The notes below the pieces were generated by a model. That model had not been told where the DNA came from. It was given only the letters and a program-made list of their open reading frames with translations, and ran no database searches. From NCBI GenBank assembly GCA_006386115.1, contig VFIW01000058.1, forward strand, positions 62,001 through 126,000: a stretch of 64,000 nucleotides of DNA. Direction: 5' to 3'. This document shows positions 55,801 through 64,000 of this stretch, in pieces (position 1 is the stretch's first letter; each line of letters starts with the position of its first letter). Origin of the DNA: Globisporangium splendens (taxonomy: Eukaryota; Oomycota; Peronosporomycetes; Pythiales; Pythiaceae). Position numbers and translations under genes: made by a program.

Positions 55801-56725
55801 CGTCATTCTACGAGGAGACCTGGAGGAAGCCGAGCGGCGACTCGCGAAGAAGAATGCCGCGCTCGCGGCTGCCAACCCGAACTTAACGCGAGACAGCTTC
55901 AGTACGGCGGACATGGAGCCTCTTTCCCGTACAGGTGAGGAAGATGAAGATGAAGACGATGATGACGATGAGTCAGAGGATGACGACGAAGATGAAGAGG
56001 ACGAGAATGATGGTGCACAGGCTGATGATGTAGAGGGCGAGGAGGACGACGAAGAGGACGATGACGATGATGACGATGACGATGAGGAAGACGATGACGA
56101 CGAGGAGGAGGAGGACGACGACGACGAAGACGAGGAAGAAGAAGAGCAGCTGATCATCCACGACCGCGTCCAGAAAAGCGAGGAAGACGACGTGTTTGAG
56201 AAAGCGTTCAAGTCTATGATGCAAAGTACTGCGGACACGAGAAAGGTTGCGACGCGCGTGAACGTCGACAAGATGGCGATTCCGACAGTCGTGAAGAGCG
56301 CTGGCCCACCTGTGAATCCTACTGCCGCTTCATCCCCCTTTGGTGCGAATGGACCACAGGGAGTTGTGTTTCGGATGCTGCGTCGCGGTAACAAGGGCAA
56401 AGTGGAAGCGCGTCAACTGGTGGTGCCCGAGGGATCGTCTCTGGCTCAACACAGCCATCGCCAGGAGAATGCCGGCAAGAAGGAGATGTCGGAGTTAAAA
56501 CGATTGGTGTTGCAGAACGTCGAACGAGAGGAGCTTTTCGCGGAAACGGGACTCGACGCCGTGGCTCCTGGGTTCTCTATCCCGATTCGATCGAGCAGCT
56601 CCGTGCCACCGCCTGCCCCTCAACCACCACGTGATCTGAATCGCACGGGCTTTGGTCTCAGCAGCGAGTGGAACAACGACGAATTTGGTTTGCGCCGTGG
56701 CAGAGGATACCGAGGCCAAAAGTGA
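52820..56725 (+). CDS. UPF2: UPF2, nonsense-mediated mRNA decay factor
   Basis: Intronless, 1,301 residues from ATG 52820; an in-frame ATG at 52727 gives 31 extra residues without obvious value. Three MIF4G repeats are expected and seen: about 70-330 (KKSSAFVKKLKVLTENNADS), about 525-700 (SLIKTLFSVPRTHLELLAYYA-type block) and about 704-990 (NVNRVVKTLRKLPWLDKTTT). Acidic low-complexity stretches lie at about 433-480 and 1039-1110. The C-terminus (EMSELKRLVLQNVEREEL) fits the UPF1-binding region. UPF2 bridges UPF3 and UPF1 on mRNAs with premature stops, in the cytoplasm. Confidence 0.92.
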   Translation: MERNAEAAAASGDKQDDAPSAEQQAPAVAVDPQSLAQLDELQKQLSAREELRTQNAADVVDALRAQIAKGTLKLKSDIKKSSAFVKKLKVLTENNADSVMKDIVELNLTRYVSECVASIAEAPLKIVDLNAAVKAISLLHQRYEDFSALMVQTLVSVFDASYGTEDKTKIVKRRIILRLLSELYLAGVYDDANVIVGIIQRVSRREGGAPNKQRGKGANASSAGGSGSSSAQLEVPLLVSFAKSVGVEFLGVRPKKFKDLEMQLGDKFVTLMEKVQNMVPHAMQREALACFSESYEMICKFYLTQHATFVKLEARNEREEANRGEVSDAHVQELENAKLLFEKLQTSVNSLADALDREVPPLPLNKDDDGNGGGLSVWEGDGSSRAMRADSPFDDEDTRSFYEDLPDLLVLVPAVVLGLTEADVAELKKKREATAAAPSAAEEEVEVEAEAAGDGDADETGGDEDDAAEENDDVDDRAQSESETALEGESKPPAQESSAAASASSTTASGTSAAGYHHQHDSYFSSLEDLVNRDRCDKAAVDFCYRNSKVNRSRLIKTLFSVPRTHLELLAYYARLVATLQSVFKEDIGGELVNMLVNEFTHHIKKRNQFRLESKIKNIRFLAELVKFKICPPNVGFRCLKKCFDDFQGHNVLVATTFLENCGRFLYYSKHTHVRTENFLSIMMKLKSAKNLDPQAETLVQNAYYMCKPPERVERAVKQYDPLYLFIMKCLYQDLNETNVNRVVKTLRKLPWLDKTTTGYVLKAILKVTKGKVMHMKPICEVVKGLSRYHDELPILLIDDVLEIIRRGLQINDYRDHQHSLGVVKLLGELYNSALVNMNVVLETLYLIINHSHDLLTLPEYSGTSPSSIPATQLQETKRRFQLVPDMRFDPRVPSDVDGPTEVFRIRLVCALVDACNGSSATGSSATSALTDRGISKARLSRFMVFFQRYIFSKTEIPLETDFVVIDLFEALAVSLKDHFKKFESWEEVDAAARVILRGDLEEAERRLAKKNAALAAANPNLTRDSFSTADMEPLSRTGEEDEDEDDDDDESEDDDEDEEDENDGAQADDVEGEEDDEEDDDDDDDDDEEDDDDEEEEDDDDEDEEEEEQLIIHDRVQKSEEDDVFEKAFKSMMQSTADTRKVATRVNVDKMAIPTVVKSAGPPVNPTAASSPFGANGPQGVVFRMLRRGNKGKVEARQLVVPEGSSLAQHSHRQENAGKKEMSELKRLVLQNVEREELFAETGLDAVAPGFSIPIRSSSSVPPPAPQPPRDLNRTGFGLSSEWNNDEFGLRRGRGYRGQK
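55936..56150 (+). repeat. GA-rich codon repeat encoding an Asp/Glu tract in UPF2
   Basis: About 70 codons, nearly all GAT, GAC, GAA or GAG. The mixed codon use suggests selection on the acidic peptide more than simple slippage. Confidence 0.8.
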
Positions 56726-57439
56726 TTGTTGTCCATCTGAGATGGACAACTTTGGGGGAAGCTGCTGCTTGCAGTGCATGATTCGATCTGATCCTGCGCA
56801 CAAGAGCAGTCAGATGTCGGTGGTATCAATCTGTTGACGGCGGGCGGCAAACATTTGCTTTACCTTGTGTGTGTGCGCTTCCCGTCATTGGTGCGCTTTT
56901 GGCATTTGTCACGATGCAGTTGGTGCATGTGGAAAAAGGAGTAGTAGTCTTCCTCTGGTGAAGAGAGATTCTCGTTATCTGCAGCGGTTGCGCTTCGCTG
57001 AGAAGGATGGAAGGAGAGCAAACGGTTGGTGATCATGTGCATGTCCGATTCCTTCGTCTTGCATCGAAAAGAGAACGAGACGTGGGATACAATGGGCTTG
57101 AATGAATGGCACCAGTGACACTGTAGCGACCGACAGGCAGGATGAAATGAACGGAGGAGAGTCGCTGGTAAACTTATCCTGTGAATACACTGCTGATCGT
57201 TCCTCAAAGTCGCTCAAAACGTTGTCACCTTCCGAGGTTGCAGTTCTTGCCAGTCAAGTCAAATCACGAAGATTGAACCATCCAGCCTGCTTAGCTTGCA
57301 TGATTCGGCTTGTTCTATGTTGAAAGCTACAACCTCGGATAGTGTAACCTGTACTCTTCAACTCACTTCATGTTGCGTGAATGTACCCAACCCCAACAAC
57401 CCTTTCGAACCTCTTACTCGGCATTTGCACAAACACAAA
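56726..57439. other. Intergenic region between UPF2 and TRAPPC10
   Basis: No convincing gene. ACTCGGCATTTGCACAAACAC just before the TRAPPC10 ATG is loosely initiator-like. Confidence 0.35.
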
Positions 57440-60400
57440 ATGACGTCTCTCTACGCGACGATCGCGCCGCATTTCACGCAGGATCTGCTCACTCCCGGTA
57501 CGAACCCAACCACAGAACATCGCCCAGTGCTCATGCTTCAGTCGCTGCCATCAAACTCGCAGTCTCCGCGTCTCTCTAACGCGCTCTTTGTACGCTCCCC
57601 ATTTGATCCATTCCTGCAGAGCTCAAGGTCGGGTACTGCGATGAGAGCGGGTCGTGGCCGTTTGTGGCGGTGTCGCTGTCGCAGCGGCTGCCGCTGCGCT
57701 GCATCGAGTGGAAGAACCTCGTAGGCGCGACCAAGTTCATCGACAAGCTGCCGGTCACGTTCGTTGCGCAGAACGACCTCGACGCGCTGCCGCTCGTGTG
57801 CATCTACCTCGTCAAGTGCGAAGACATGGAACTCTACAAGAGCAACGTCAAGCTGCGCCTGAGCGCGTGGGTGGACAAGATGAACGCGGCCAAGGTCGAG
57901 TGGATGGTGCTCTACGTGCCACTGGGCACACGCGCCAAGGGCCGCAGCTCCAACACGTCGGTCTACAAGAAGATCTTCGACAAGATCCGCACCGATTTCG
58001 CGCACAGACGCAGCTCGAGCGGCACGTCAGGGCTCTTGAGTGGCAGCGGCCCAGGCGTGTCCTCCGGCGCTGGACTGAGCGGCAGCAGCAGCGGTTCGTC
58101 CAATGCGAGCGAGCGGATCTGCAAGATCGAGATCCTGGAAGGCAACAGCGTCGTCGGCGCCGCGCCAGGACAGCATCAGCAGCACGAGTCCCAGTGGTCG
58201 GAGCTCTTGCTACGGCTCCGCCACTGCATCATGGATGCGTTCCAGGCCAAGTGCTATCAGTACGAAGAAGAAGTGCGCGTCCTGGATGCCAAGGTGCGAG
58301 ATAGATGCCTATTAAAAGGGTTGTGATGTGTCGAGTATATTAACCATTGCTGATTTGTTTTGTTCTGCTTTGTAGCGGAATGCAAACGCATTTGGCTGGG
58401 ACTTTGGCGCCTTTTTTCTCGCGAAAGAGCGACTGGCGCTCATGTACCAACAGACGTACCTGCTTGACGATGCGATCCGACATGTAAGAACGGGCACGAA
58501 GCTTGTAGCTTTTGTGTGTTGACTGTGCGTTTATCCTTATCTTGCTTGTTGTTTGCTCCAGCTGGACGAACTGGATGCAATTTTCATGAACCGGAAGGAT
58601 GAATTCGACAAGGAAGACGATAATAAAATGGCGTTCACGTCCACAGATTCGATCTTCACGACTGCACCGGTAAGTACCAGCATCCGCTATATGTTTGCTC
58701 TCACTCATCAAGTTTGTGGCAAACTAACCTGTCTTGTATGGTCGTCAAACAGCTGGCACTTGATTTACCTAAAATGCAGCAGCAGATCGCTGCGAACCGC
58801 GCGTCGGCGAGCGTGATCCAACTGCACTGCTTCTGCCGCCAGATCCGCACATTGTACCTCATGGGCAACTTCCCCCAGCTCATCGAGCGCGCGACAGCGT
58901 TTATCTCGTCGTTTTTCCAGACGCTAACGACGTTAAGTGAAACAGAAACCAGGAAAATCGCGCGTCACTTGCCGTACCAATGGGCTGTCGGCGCGTGCCT
59001 CGAGATCGCGTACGCGTGCGAACTCTCGTGGAACGGACACGACTACCAGGTCTCGTCGGCAAGCGTTCCGAGCTATGCGACGCAGGCGATCACGCCAGAA
59101 GTAATGGCGCGGCATCTAGGGGATCTGCTCTATCTGGCGCGTCGAACGCTCAAGTCCTTTGCCCGATCCAGTGGCATGTTGGCGAGGTATGATAGCACGA
59201 CCTCAAGTTCCAGCAACACGAATCTTCTCGATGATGCGCTGGCGGCCGTCGATAGCTCGGAAGCGACTTCCACAGCCTGGTACGAGTGGCTTCAGCGCAT
59301 GTTTGCATCTTCGCGCCTTGGCGAAGACTTTGAGAGGTGCGTGTGGGAGATGTCCCATCTGGCGTCACTTCACTATTCACGTGCAGGACGTCATCGGTTT
59401 GCAGTCTTTCTGGGTGGCGAGTGCGCGCGATACCATTTCCGCCATCGCGAGTTCGAGAGTGCGTCCCGTTTGTTTCGCTCACACTCACGCCAATGCGAAG
59501 AAGACAAGTGGTGGAACCTCGTGGGCGACTGCGTTCGGAACATCTGCAGCTCGGAACTCGAGCTCGGCCGCGCTGCTGAGGCCGTCGCCGTGTGCTTCAG
59601 TATGCTCGGCATCACACAGGACGCTAAGGCCGAAATTGGACGCGCGTACTTGGAGAAGATGATGCACACGCTCGTGCAGAGTCTCGATCAAAACCAAGAC
59701 AAGAAGAGCAACGCGGGTGGTGCAAGCGCGAAAATGAAAATGGGCGAGTTGATCACGCCGTCGCTGACAATTGAGACCATGCAGACTACCACGGGCAGTG
59801 ATCTCGATCATGGCGACGTCCGTGTCACGCTCTGTGTGTCGAATCGGTTCCCTGCGGGGATCCACATTGAAACTCTGCACGTCCGCTTCTGCCGAAGCAG
59901 CAGACCAGCAACAGCACGAGTAGCTTCCGAATGCGATGACGAAAAACCAAGAAGTCAAGAAATGGACGCTAGCTCTGGTCGAAATCTGGATAGCTCGTCT
60001 AAGGAACTCCCACGTCTCCACAGTCTTGTCCTCGAAGGCGACAATCCGGGCGAAGGTGAATCAGTGGCACCGAATCCTACAAACGCAGATCATGCATTTC
60101 TGCATGGTCAACCGCTTGGTAGCATCGGACTCACGACAGCTGCTACGAATCCAAATGAAGCCTCGCCTGATGAGCCAGACAGTGCTCCAGAGCAGCAACG
60201 AAAGCCGCTTATCGATACGGAAATGACTGATGGAACACTTCCATCTAGTGGCGGTGACGGAACCCTGTCTCTTCTCGAGATACCACCAGCAGACATTGTT
60301 GACAACGATGGTGACGACGATGAAGACATTTTGATTTTCGAGGAAAGCAACGTGTATTTGTATGAGAAAGCGAGTGTCCACCTCGTGTTCCTCCATGGCG

Positions 60401-61809
60401 GCCTGGAGGTCGGTCAGTACGTCTGCACGGACATCGACTGCGTTCTCGCAGGTAACTCGTTCAATCTGATGAGTACCTCGGAGCTCGAGCACGTGGCGTT
60501 TGAGATCCCACGTCGCGAGAGCACGCTGCGCATTGCCATTGATGGCCCCCCGCTTCTCACGCCGCAGACGATTGAGCAGATCTGCATCACGATCGATGCG
60601 CACAAGGACACAGTCTCTGATGGAGGCATCCTCGAGATCTTTTCCAGTGGAGGTGCGTTCGATGGTGTCAAGTTCCTTATGGCCGAGCTGCAAACCAAGG
60701 TTTCGTCATCACCGACAGCCCGGAAATTGGATGCCAGCAGCGTCGAAGCTAGTGAGAGGCTGTCGTTGAGTATTCCGCCATTGGCACTCGGAGAGAGGCT
60801 CACGTGTCGTGTGTGGCTCATCGTTAATGACGTGGCACCAGAGGAGGAACTCGTTCCGTTCACCACTGTGTCGGCGAGCTTGAGGTATCAGCATGTGACT
60901 GGAGTGGAGACCAACGTTGCCGCGCGTCGGGCTGAAGCCGCTTTCCAAATTCTGTATCCTCTCGCAGAGCGAATTCGACTCAAACGCGTGGACTCGAGGG
61001 TGTTTGCAGCAATCTCGCTCACGTGCAACAGCGAGCACAGCGTCTATCTGCGAGACTACCGCTTGATATTCCCAGACGCTGAGGGTAACGACGGACGGAC
61101 GAATGTAGCAGCGCTCTCTACACTTCAAGACCCCAATGGACGCCTGCGTGACACGAAATTGCGGCCGGGTGAGACTGTGCATCTCGCATTTACACTGAAT
61201 TGCCCGTCGAGTGACGCGATCGGTTTCCCCGACGAAGCACTTTTACACTTGGATCTCCAGTACGAGTCGGGTGTCTACGCGATTGGCGATCAGGCAAGCG
61301 ATTCACAGCAACAAGCCGCTTCTTGTTCGCCAACAGGATGGAAAAGCACGTGCGTCGTCCGCATCCCATTTGACGGCATCAAAGGCATGCGGTATCGCAT
61401 CGACGTCCAACCTAGAGCAGGCGCCAAGGACAATGACGAGTACAATGTCGGAGAACAGATTGTGTTCTCCGTTGTCGTGCATGAATATGGAGCCACCACA
61501 TCTGCTCAGCCAGATGAAGAGCAAGATACTAGCAACGGTAATCAGGTGCTGCTCTGCCTGGACGAGCGCAGCGAACGCGACTGGATCCTCGTCGGCAAGC
61601 AGCAGGAGCTGTTCGAGCTGCAAGGGCTCGTGGAAAGAGGTAGTGAGTGCCAGAGCCGCTGCTTTGCGACGCAGAAGCGCCTGATCCCCACGCGCGTGGG
61701 CAGAGTGCGCTTCCCGGCGTTCCACTTGCGGCAAGGTGGCGCTGAAGATCGCACCCCTTCGGAACGGGTGTTGTGTCCACAGAGCGCAAAAGAGGTGCTC
61801 GTAACCTGA
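57440..61809 (+). CDS. TRAPPC10: TRAPP II complex subunit TRAPPC10 (Trs130-like)
   Basis: Five exons in phase: 57440-57497, 57620-58293, 58376-58483, 58562-58669 and 58753-61809, giving 1,334 residues. The N-terminal part has WPFVAVSLSQRLPLRCIEWK and KVEWMVLYVPLGT, then the helical repeat part (RNAN-FGWDFGAFFLAKERLA, LLDDAIRHLDELDAIF) and the ALDLPKMQQQIAANRASA block typical of this subunit. The C-terminal half is beta-rich, with an acidic low-complexity insertion at about 60260-60340. The first coding exon is only 58 nt. TRAPP II acts as an exchange factor for Rab11-type GTPases at the trans-Golgi. Family call from the N-terminal half, which is the conserved part. Confidence 0.88.
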
Positions 61810-62708
61810 GACCGTAACCAAAGTGTAACTGTAACCTTGAAACCGTCAAATCTTTAAATTGATATGGCATGTACAGTGGATGTCTCTATTTAAAAGGCAT
61901 GAATGGCAGAACACAACGACAGCTCTGACGCGTATCCATGTGCGCGCGCACATTTCAAAACCCATGTACCGTATTGTGTGAGCAAGTGCGTGGCATTCAT
62001 TTTGCAGTGCGTGTAGTTGTGTTACGCGTGTGGATACACTTTTTTGGCGCTCAAAAGTGCAACTAGACTCCTAAAAGTACAGTGAGTTAGCTGCAGCGAG
62101 TGTGCGAAGTTGGTGAAACTGAAGCACAAAACAGGCTTTTGCGCAACGTAAAACGGAGGGTTCATCCCTCCAGCATCGATGCGTTAGCCTCTTGCAGTCA
62201 CATTTTTATGTGAATCGCACCATCAGTCCACATTGTGTGTCCTCCCATAATAGGTCCTAGCTGTTAGAGCCATTTATACCAGGGTATTACTTATTGCAAT
62301 AGGAGACAAATCATTGGCATCTCATTCCAGTTGTCGCAGCACTCCATCGCTTAGCACTATCATTTATAACAGGAATTATTAAACACAGGGTCTTCTCTCT
62401 CTGAGCTGCCTCCAAAAAGTGTGTTTAAAACACCCTCTTCCGTCATAAAAAAACACACTTGCATCACTCTTCACTCCTTTCTATCGTTTCTAACTTCACA
62501 AAATGGGCCAACACACACACACACACACAGAGCATTCCGCGGGGTCGTTCGTTTCTATTTCTATCCTTTCTAACCTCTGGCAGCGAGACTTAGAAACGCA
62601 GCGCCGCCGCCCTCTCTTCCTGAACGAAGGGCTCCCGTCGGTCACTCAGTTCCGTTTTCCCGAGTCCCGAAGCTCCATTCCCCCCTTCTTCTTCTTCTTC
62701 GTCCCAGT
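61810..62708. other. Intergenic region between TRAPPC10 and the COX5b-like gene
   Basis: About 0.9 kb without a gene. Contains an (AC)n repeat at about 62511-62529. ATCTCATTCCAG near 62320 resembles an initiator but lies too far from the next ATG. Confidence 0.4.
62511..62529. repeat. (AC)n microsatellite
   Basis: Nine to ten AC units in the upstream region of the COX5b-like gene. Confidence 0.85.
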
Positions 62709-63110
62709 ATGAGCCTCCTGACGCGCGCCATCGCCCCTCTCCGCCGCTCGGCCGCCGTGTCGATGACCACGCGCAGCTTCGCGTCGGGCATCCCGAACAT
62801 CGACGAGCACGCCGTCGGCCGCCAGCGCGCGGAACTCGAGGAGGAGAAGCAGGGCGTGACGCTGTTCAACCGCGACCCGCTCGACACGGACGAGACCCAG
62901 GGCAACTCGAAGGATGACCCGATCCTCGTGCCGTCGTTCGCGGACGTGCGCCCCGTGGGCATCTCGCACAACGACTCGTCGTACGTGTTCTGGTTCAACC
63001 TCCACAAGGGCAAGGTCCACTACGTGCCGTCGATCGAAAAGTACTTTTTGCTCTACAACCCAGAGGAGCTCGCGCAGTTGGTCAAGGAAGTCGAAGCCAA
63101 GCAACAGTAA
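62709..63110 (+). CDS. Cytochrome c oxidase subunit Vb-like mitochondrial protein
   Basis: Intronless, 133 residues. The N-terminus (MSLLTRAIAPLRRSAAVSMT) is a typical presequence with Arg and no acids. The core PILVPSFADVRPVGISH and SSYVFWFNLHKGKVHYVPS resembles the COX5b/COX4-yeast pattern P-x-x-VPSF...R-VG...WF-x-L-x-K-G. The zinc-binding cysteines of classical COX5b are absent: where CPxCGxxY would stand the protein reads VPSIEKYFLLY. Probably a nuclear-encoded accessory subunit of complex IV in the inner mitochondrial membrane. Short length makes the call moderate. Confidence 0.65.
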   Translation: MSLLTRAIAPLRRSAAVSMTTRSFASGIPNIDEHAVGRQRAELEEEKQGVTLFNRDPLDTDETQGNSKDDPILVPSFADVRPVGISHNDSSYVFWFNLHKGKVHYVPSIEKYFLLYNPEELAQLVKEVEAKQQ

Positions 63111-63701
63111 TTTGCCCAGTGACTGCGTTCGTTTGACTGCTGTCTGTAAAGAGAGAGAAGAGCGATGTTAACAAGAAAGAGATACAAAAAATGACCAAAA
63201 AATAAAAAGAAACAACGGAAGATGCCAGCACCAAGCAGCCGTTGTGGATTGTGCACATCAAGGTCTTCTTTTGTTATAGAGATAAACGCATACGCTTCCA
63301 CAATGGTTATTGCGATGTGATGTTGCGCTTGCTGATCACCTGTGTGCGTATTGTGTTGGTCGGCTTCGTGTTTTTCGTATCCTAACGACAGAGCAAGCTT
63401 GGTGGTCGTTTATTTTCTGTGGTGGTGCATATGTGGATGTCGTTTATGGCGCGATCCATGTATGTAAGCAATGTGTGGAATGATCTTCATCAATCTTCCG
63501 TTGCTGCATGCGCTCGATGGCGCTTTATTCGTTCTTCCTGCGCACGACAAAAGAGATTAAGCAACCCAACCAAAGTCGTCGCATGCACAATCTGGTTCTA
63601 TTTGCTTTGTCTACAACTAATCCGCCTCCTATTCTCTCCATCTCTCTCATGCCTGATTTCCTCTCCTCCTCCTTTTCTTTCCTAGTTCCTAAGATTTAGT
63701 C
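63111..63701. other. Intergenic spacer between convergent genes
   Basis: 3' flanks of the COX5b-like gene and of the gene at the right edge. No gene seen. Confidence 0.4.
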
Positions 63702-64000
63702 CTATGGCGCCTCCACTGGCGACATGGGCGATGACGCGTGCTTCAAGACCGACGCGTGAGCGCCAAACTGCGATTCCTGCTGCTGCTCGGTCTTGATCGC
63801 AGGCACGGCAAGCGACGGCAGCGCTCGTCCCAGCGACGACGACGTCGACATGGGGCTGTACATCGGCAGTGCGTCCGCACGATCACCTCGACCATTGTCC
63901 TGGTCTCGCGACGGAGAGTCCGAATCTGCGCTGCCGCCACTGCCGCTGGGGCTGTTCAGGATCATCGCCATGGTCTCAATGCGCGACGGGTTCTGCACAC
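63702..64000 (-). CDS. C-terminal end of an unrecognised gene (5' part outside window)
   Basis: About 99 codons are open to the right edge and end in TAG at 63702. The peptide is rich in Ser, Pro, Asp and Gln (SPSGSGGSADSDSPSRD, AIKTEQQQESQ). This suits the disordered tail of a transcription factor or signalling protein, and names no family. The internal ATG at 63998 is probably not the start. Confidence 0.5.
   Translation of the reverse strand, partial: VQNPSRIETMAMILNSPSGSGGSADSDSPSRDQDNGRGDRADALPMYSPMSTSSSLGRALPSLAVPAIKTEQQQESQFGAHASVLKHASSPMSPVEAP

Noticed and set aside
55666..56400. Minus-strand frame with a run of about 60 serines
   Set aside because: Reverse complement of the UPF2 Asp/Glu tract.
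1..64000. CRISPR arrays, bacterial operons, insertion sequences or transposases
   Set aside because: None seen on either strand; splice structure and gene content are eukaryotic.

Overview
This window is nuclear DNA from an oomycete, most likely a Pythium- or Phytophthora-like peronosporalean. The evidence is an elicitin gene, an RWP-RK regulator, a 7TM/INPP4 fusion, a fused aspartokinase-homoserine dehydrogenase, compact genes with few short (about 60-100 nt) GT-AG introns, and start-proximal elements resembling the oomycete initiator GCTCATTYYNCAWTTT. Exon structures were assembled by hand from splice sites, reading phase and family motifs; no searches were run.

Left third (1-25 kb). A minus-strand gene running off the left edge joins an aspartyl/asparaginyl beta-hydroxylase-like domain to a sulfotransferase domain. 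Next is a 14.5-kb minus-strand locus (2755-17321) for a giant surface protein: discoidin-like and laminin-G-like domains, seven Calx-beta-like repeats, REJ, EGF, a GPS-like motif, then three tetraspanin units in series and a long charged tail. It is broken at about six places, so it is either a young pseudogene or a badly assembled region. Just upstream of it is ATG7, then a cathepsin X-like protease with a membrane tail (+), the mitochondrial calcium uniporter MCU (-) and an unrecognised 254-aa protein (-).

Middle (25.8-44.6 kb). Three near-identical Orai-like calcium channel genes lie at 25867-26777 (+), 27633-28551 (-) and 28725-29618 (+), with clear signs of gene conversion and a gene relic between the first two. 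They are followed by aspartokinase-homoserine dehydrogenase (+), the CAAX protease Ste24 (+), a PARP (-), the 7TM-C2-INPP4 fusion (+) and an RWP-RK factor (-).

Right third (44.6-64 kb). A gene-poor stretch (44.6-50.2 kb) holds one small three-exon gene. Then come an elicitin-like secreted protein, an SLC25 carrier, the nonsense-mediated decay factor UPF2, the TRAPP subunit TRAPPC10 and a COX5b-like mitochondrial protein (all +), and the 3' end of an unrecognised minus-strand gene.

The genes form no operon-like pathway. MCU and the three Orai-like channels do put four calcium-channel genes within about 7.5 kb. The best candidates for something undescribed are the triple-tetraspanin giant protein and the Orai cluster with its cytosolic coiled coils.
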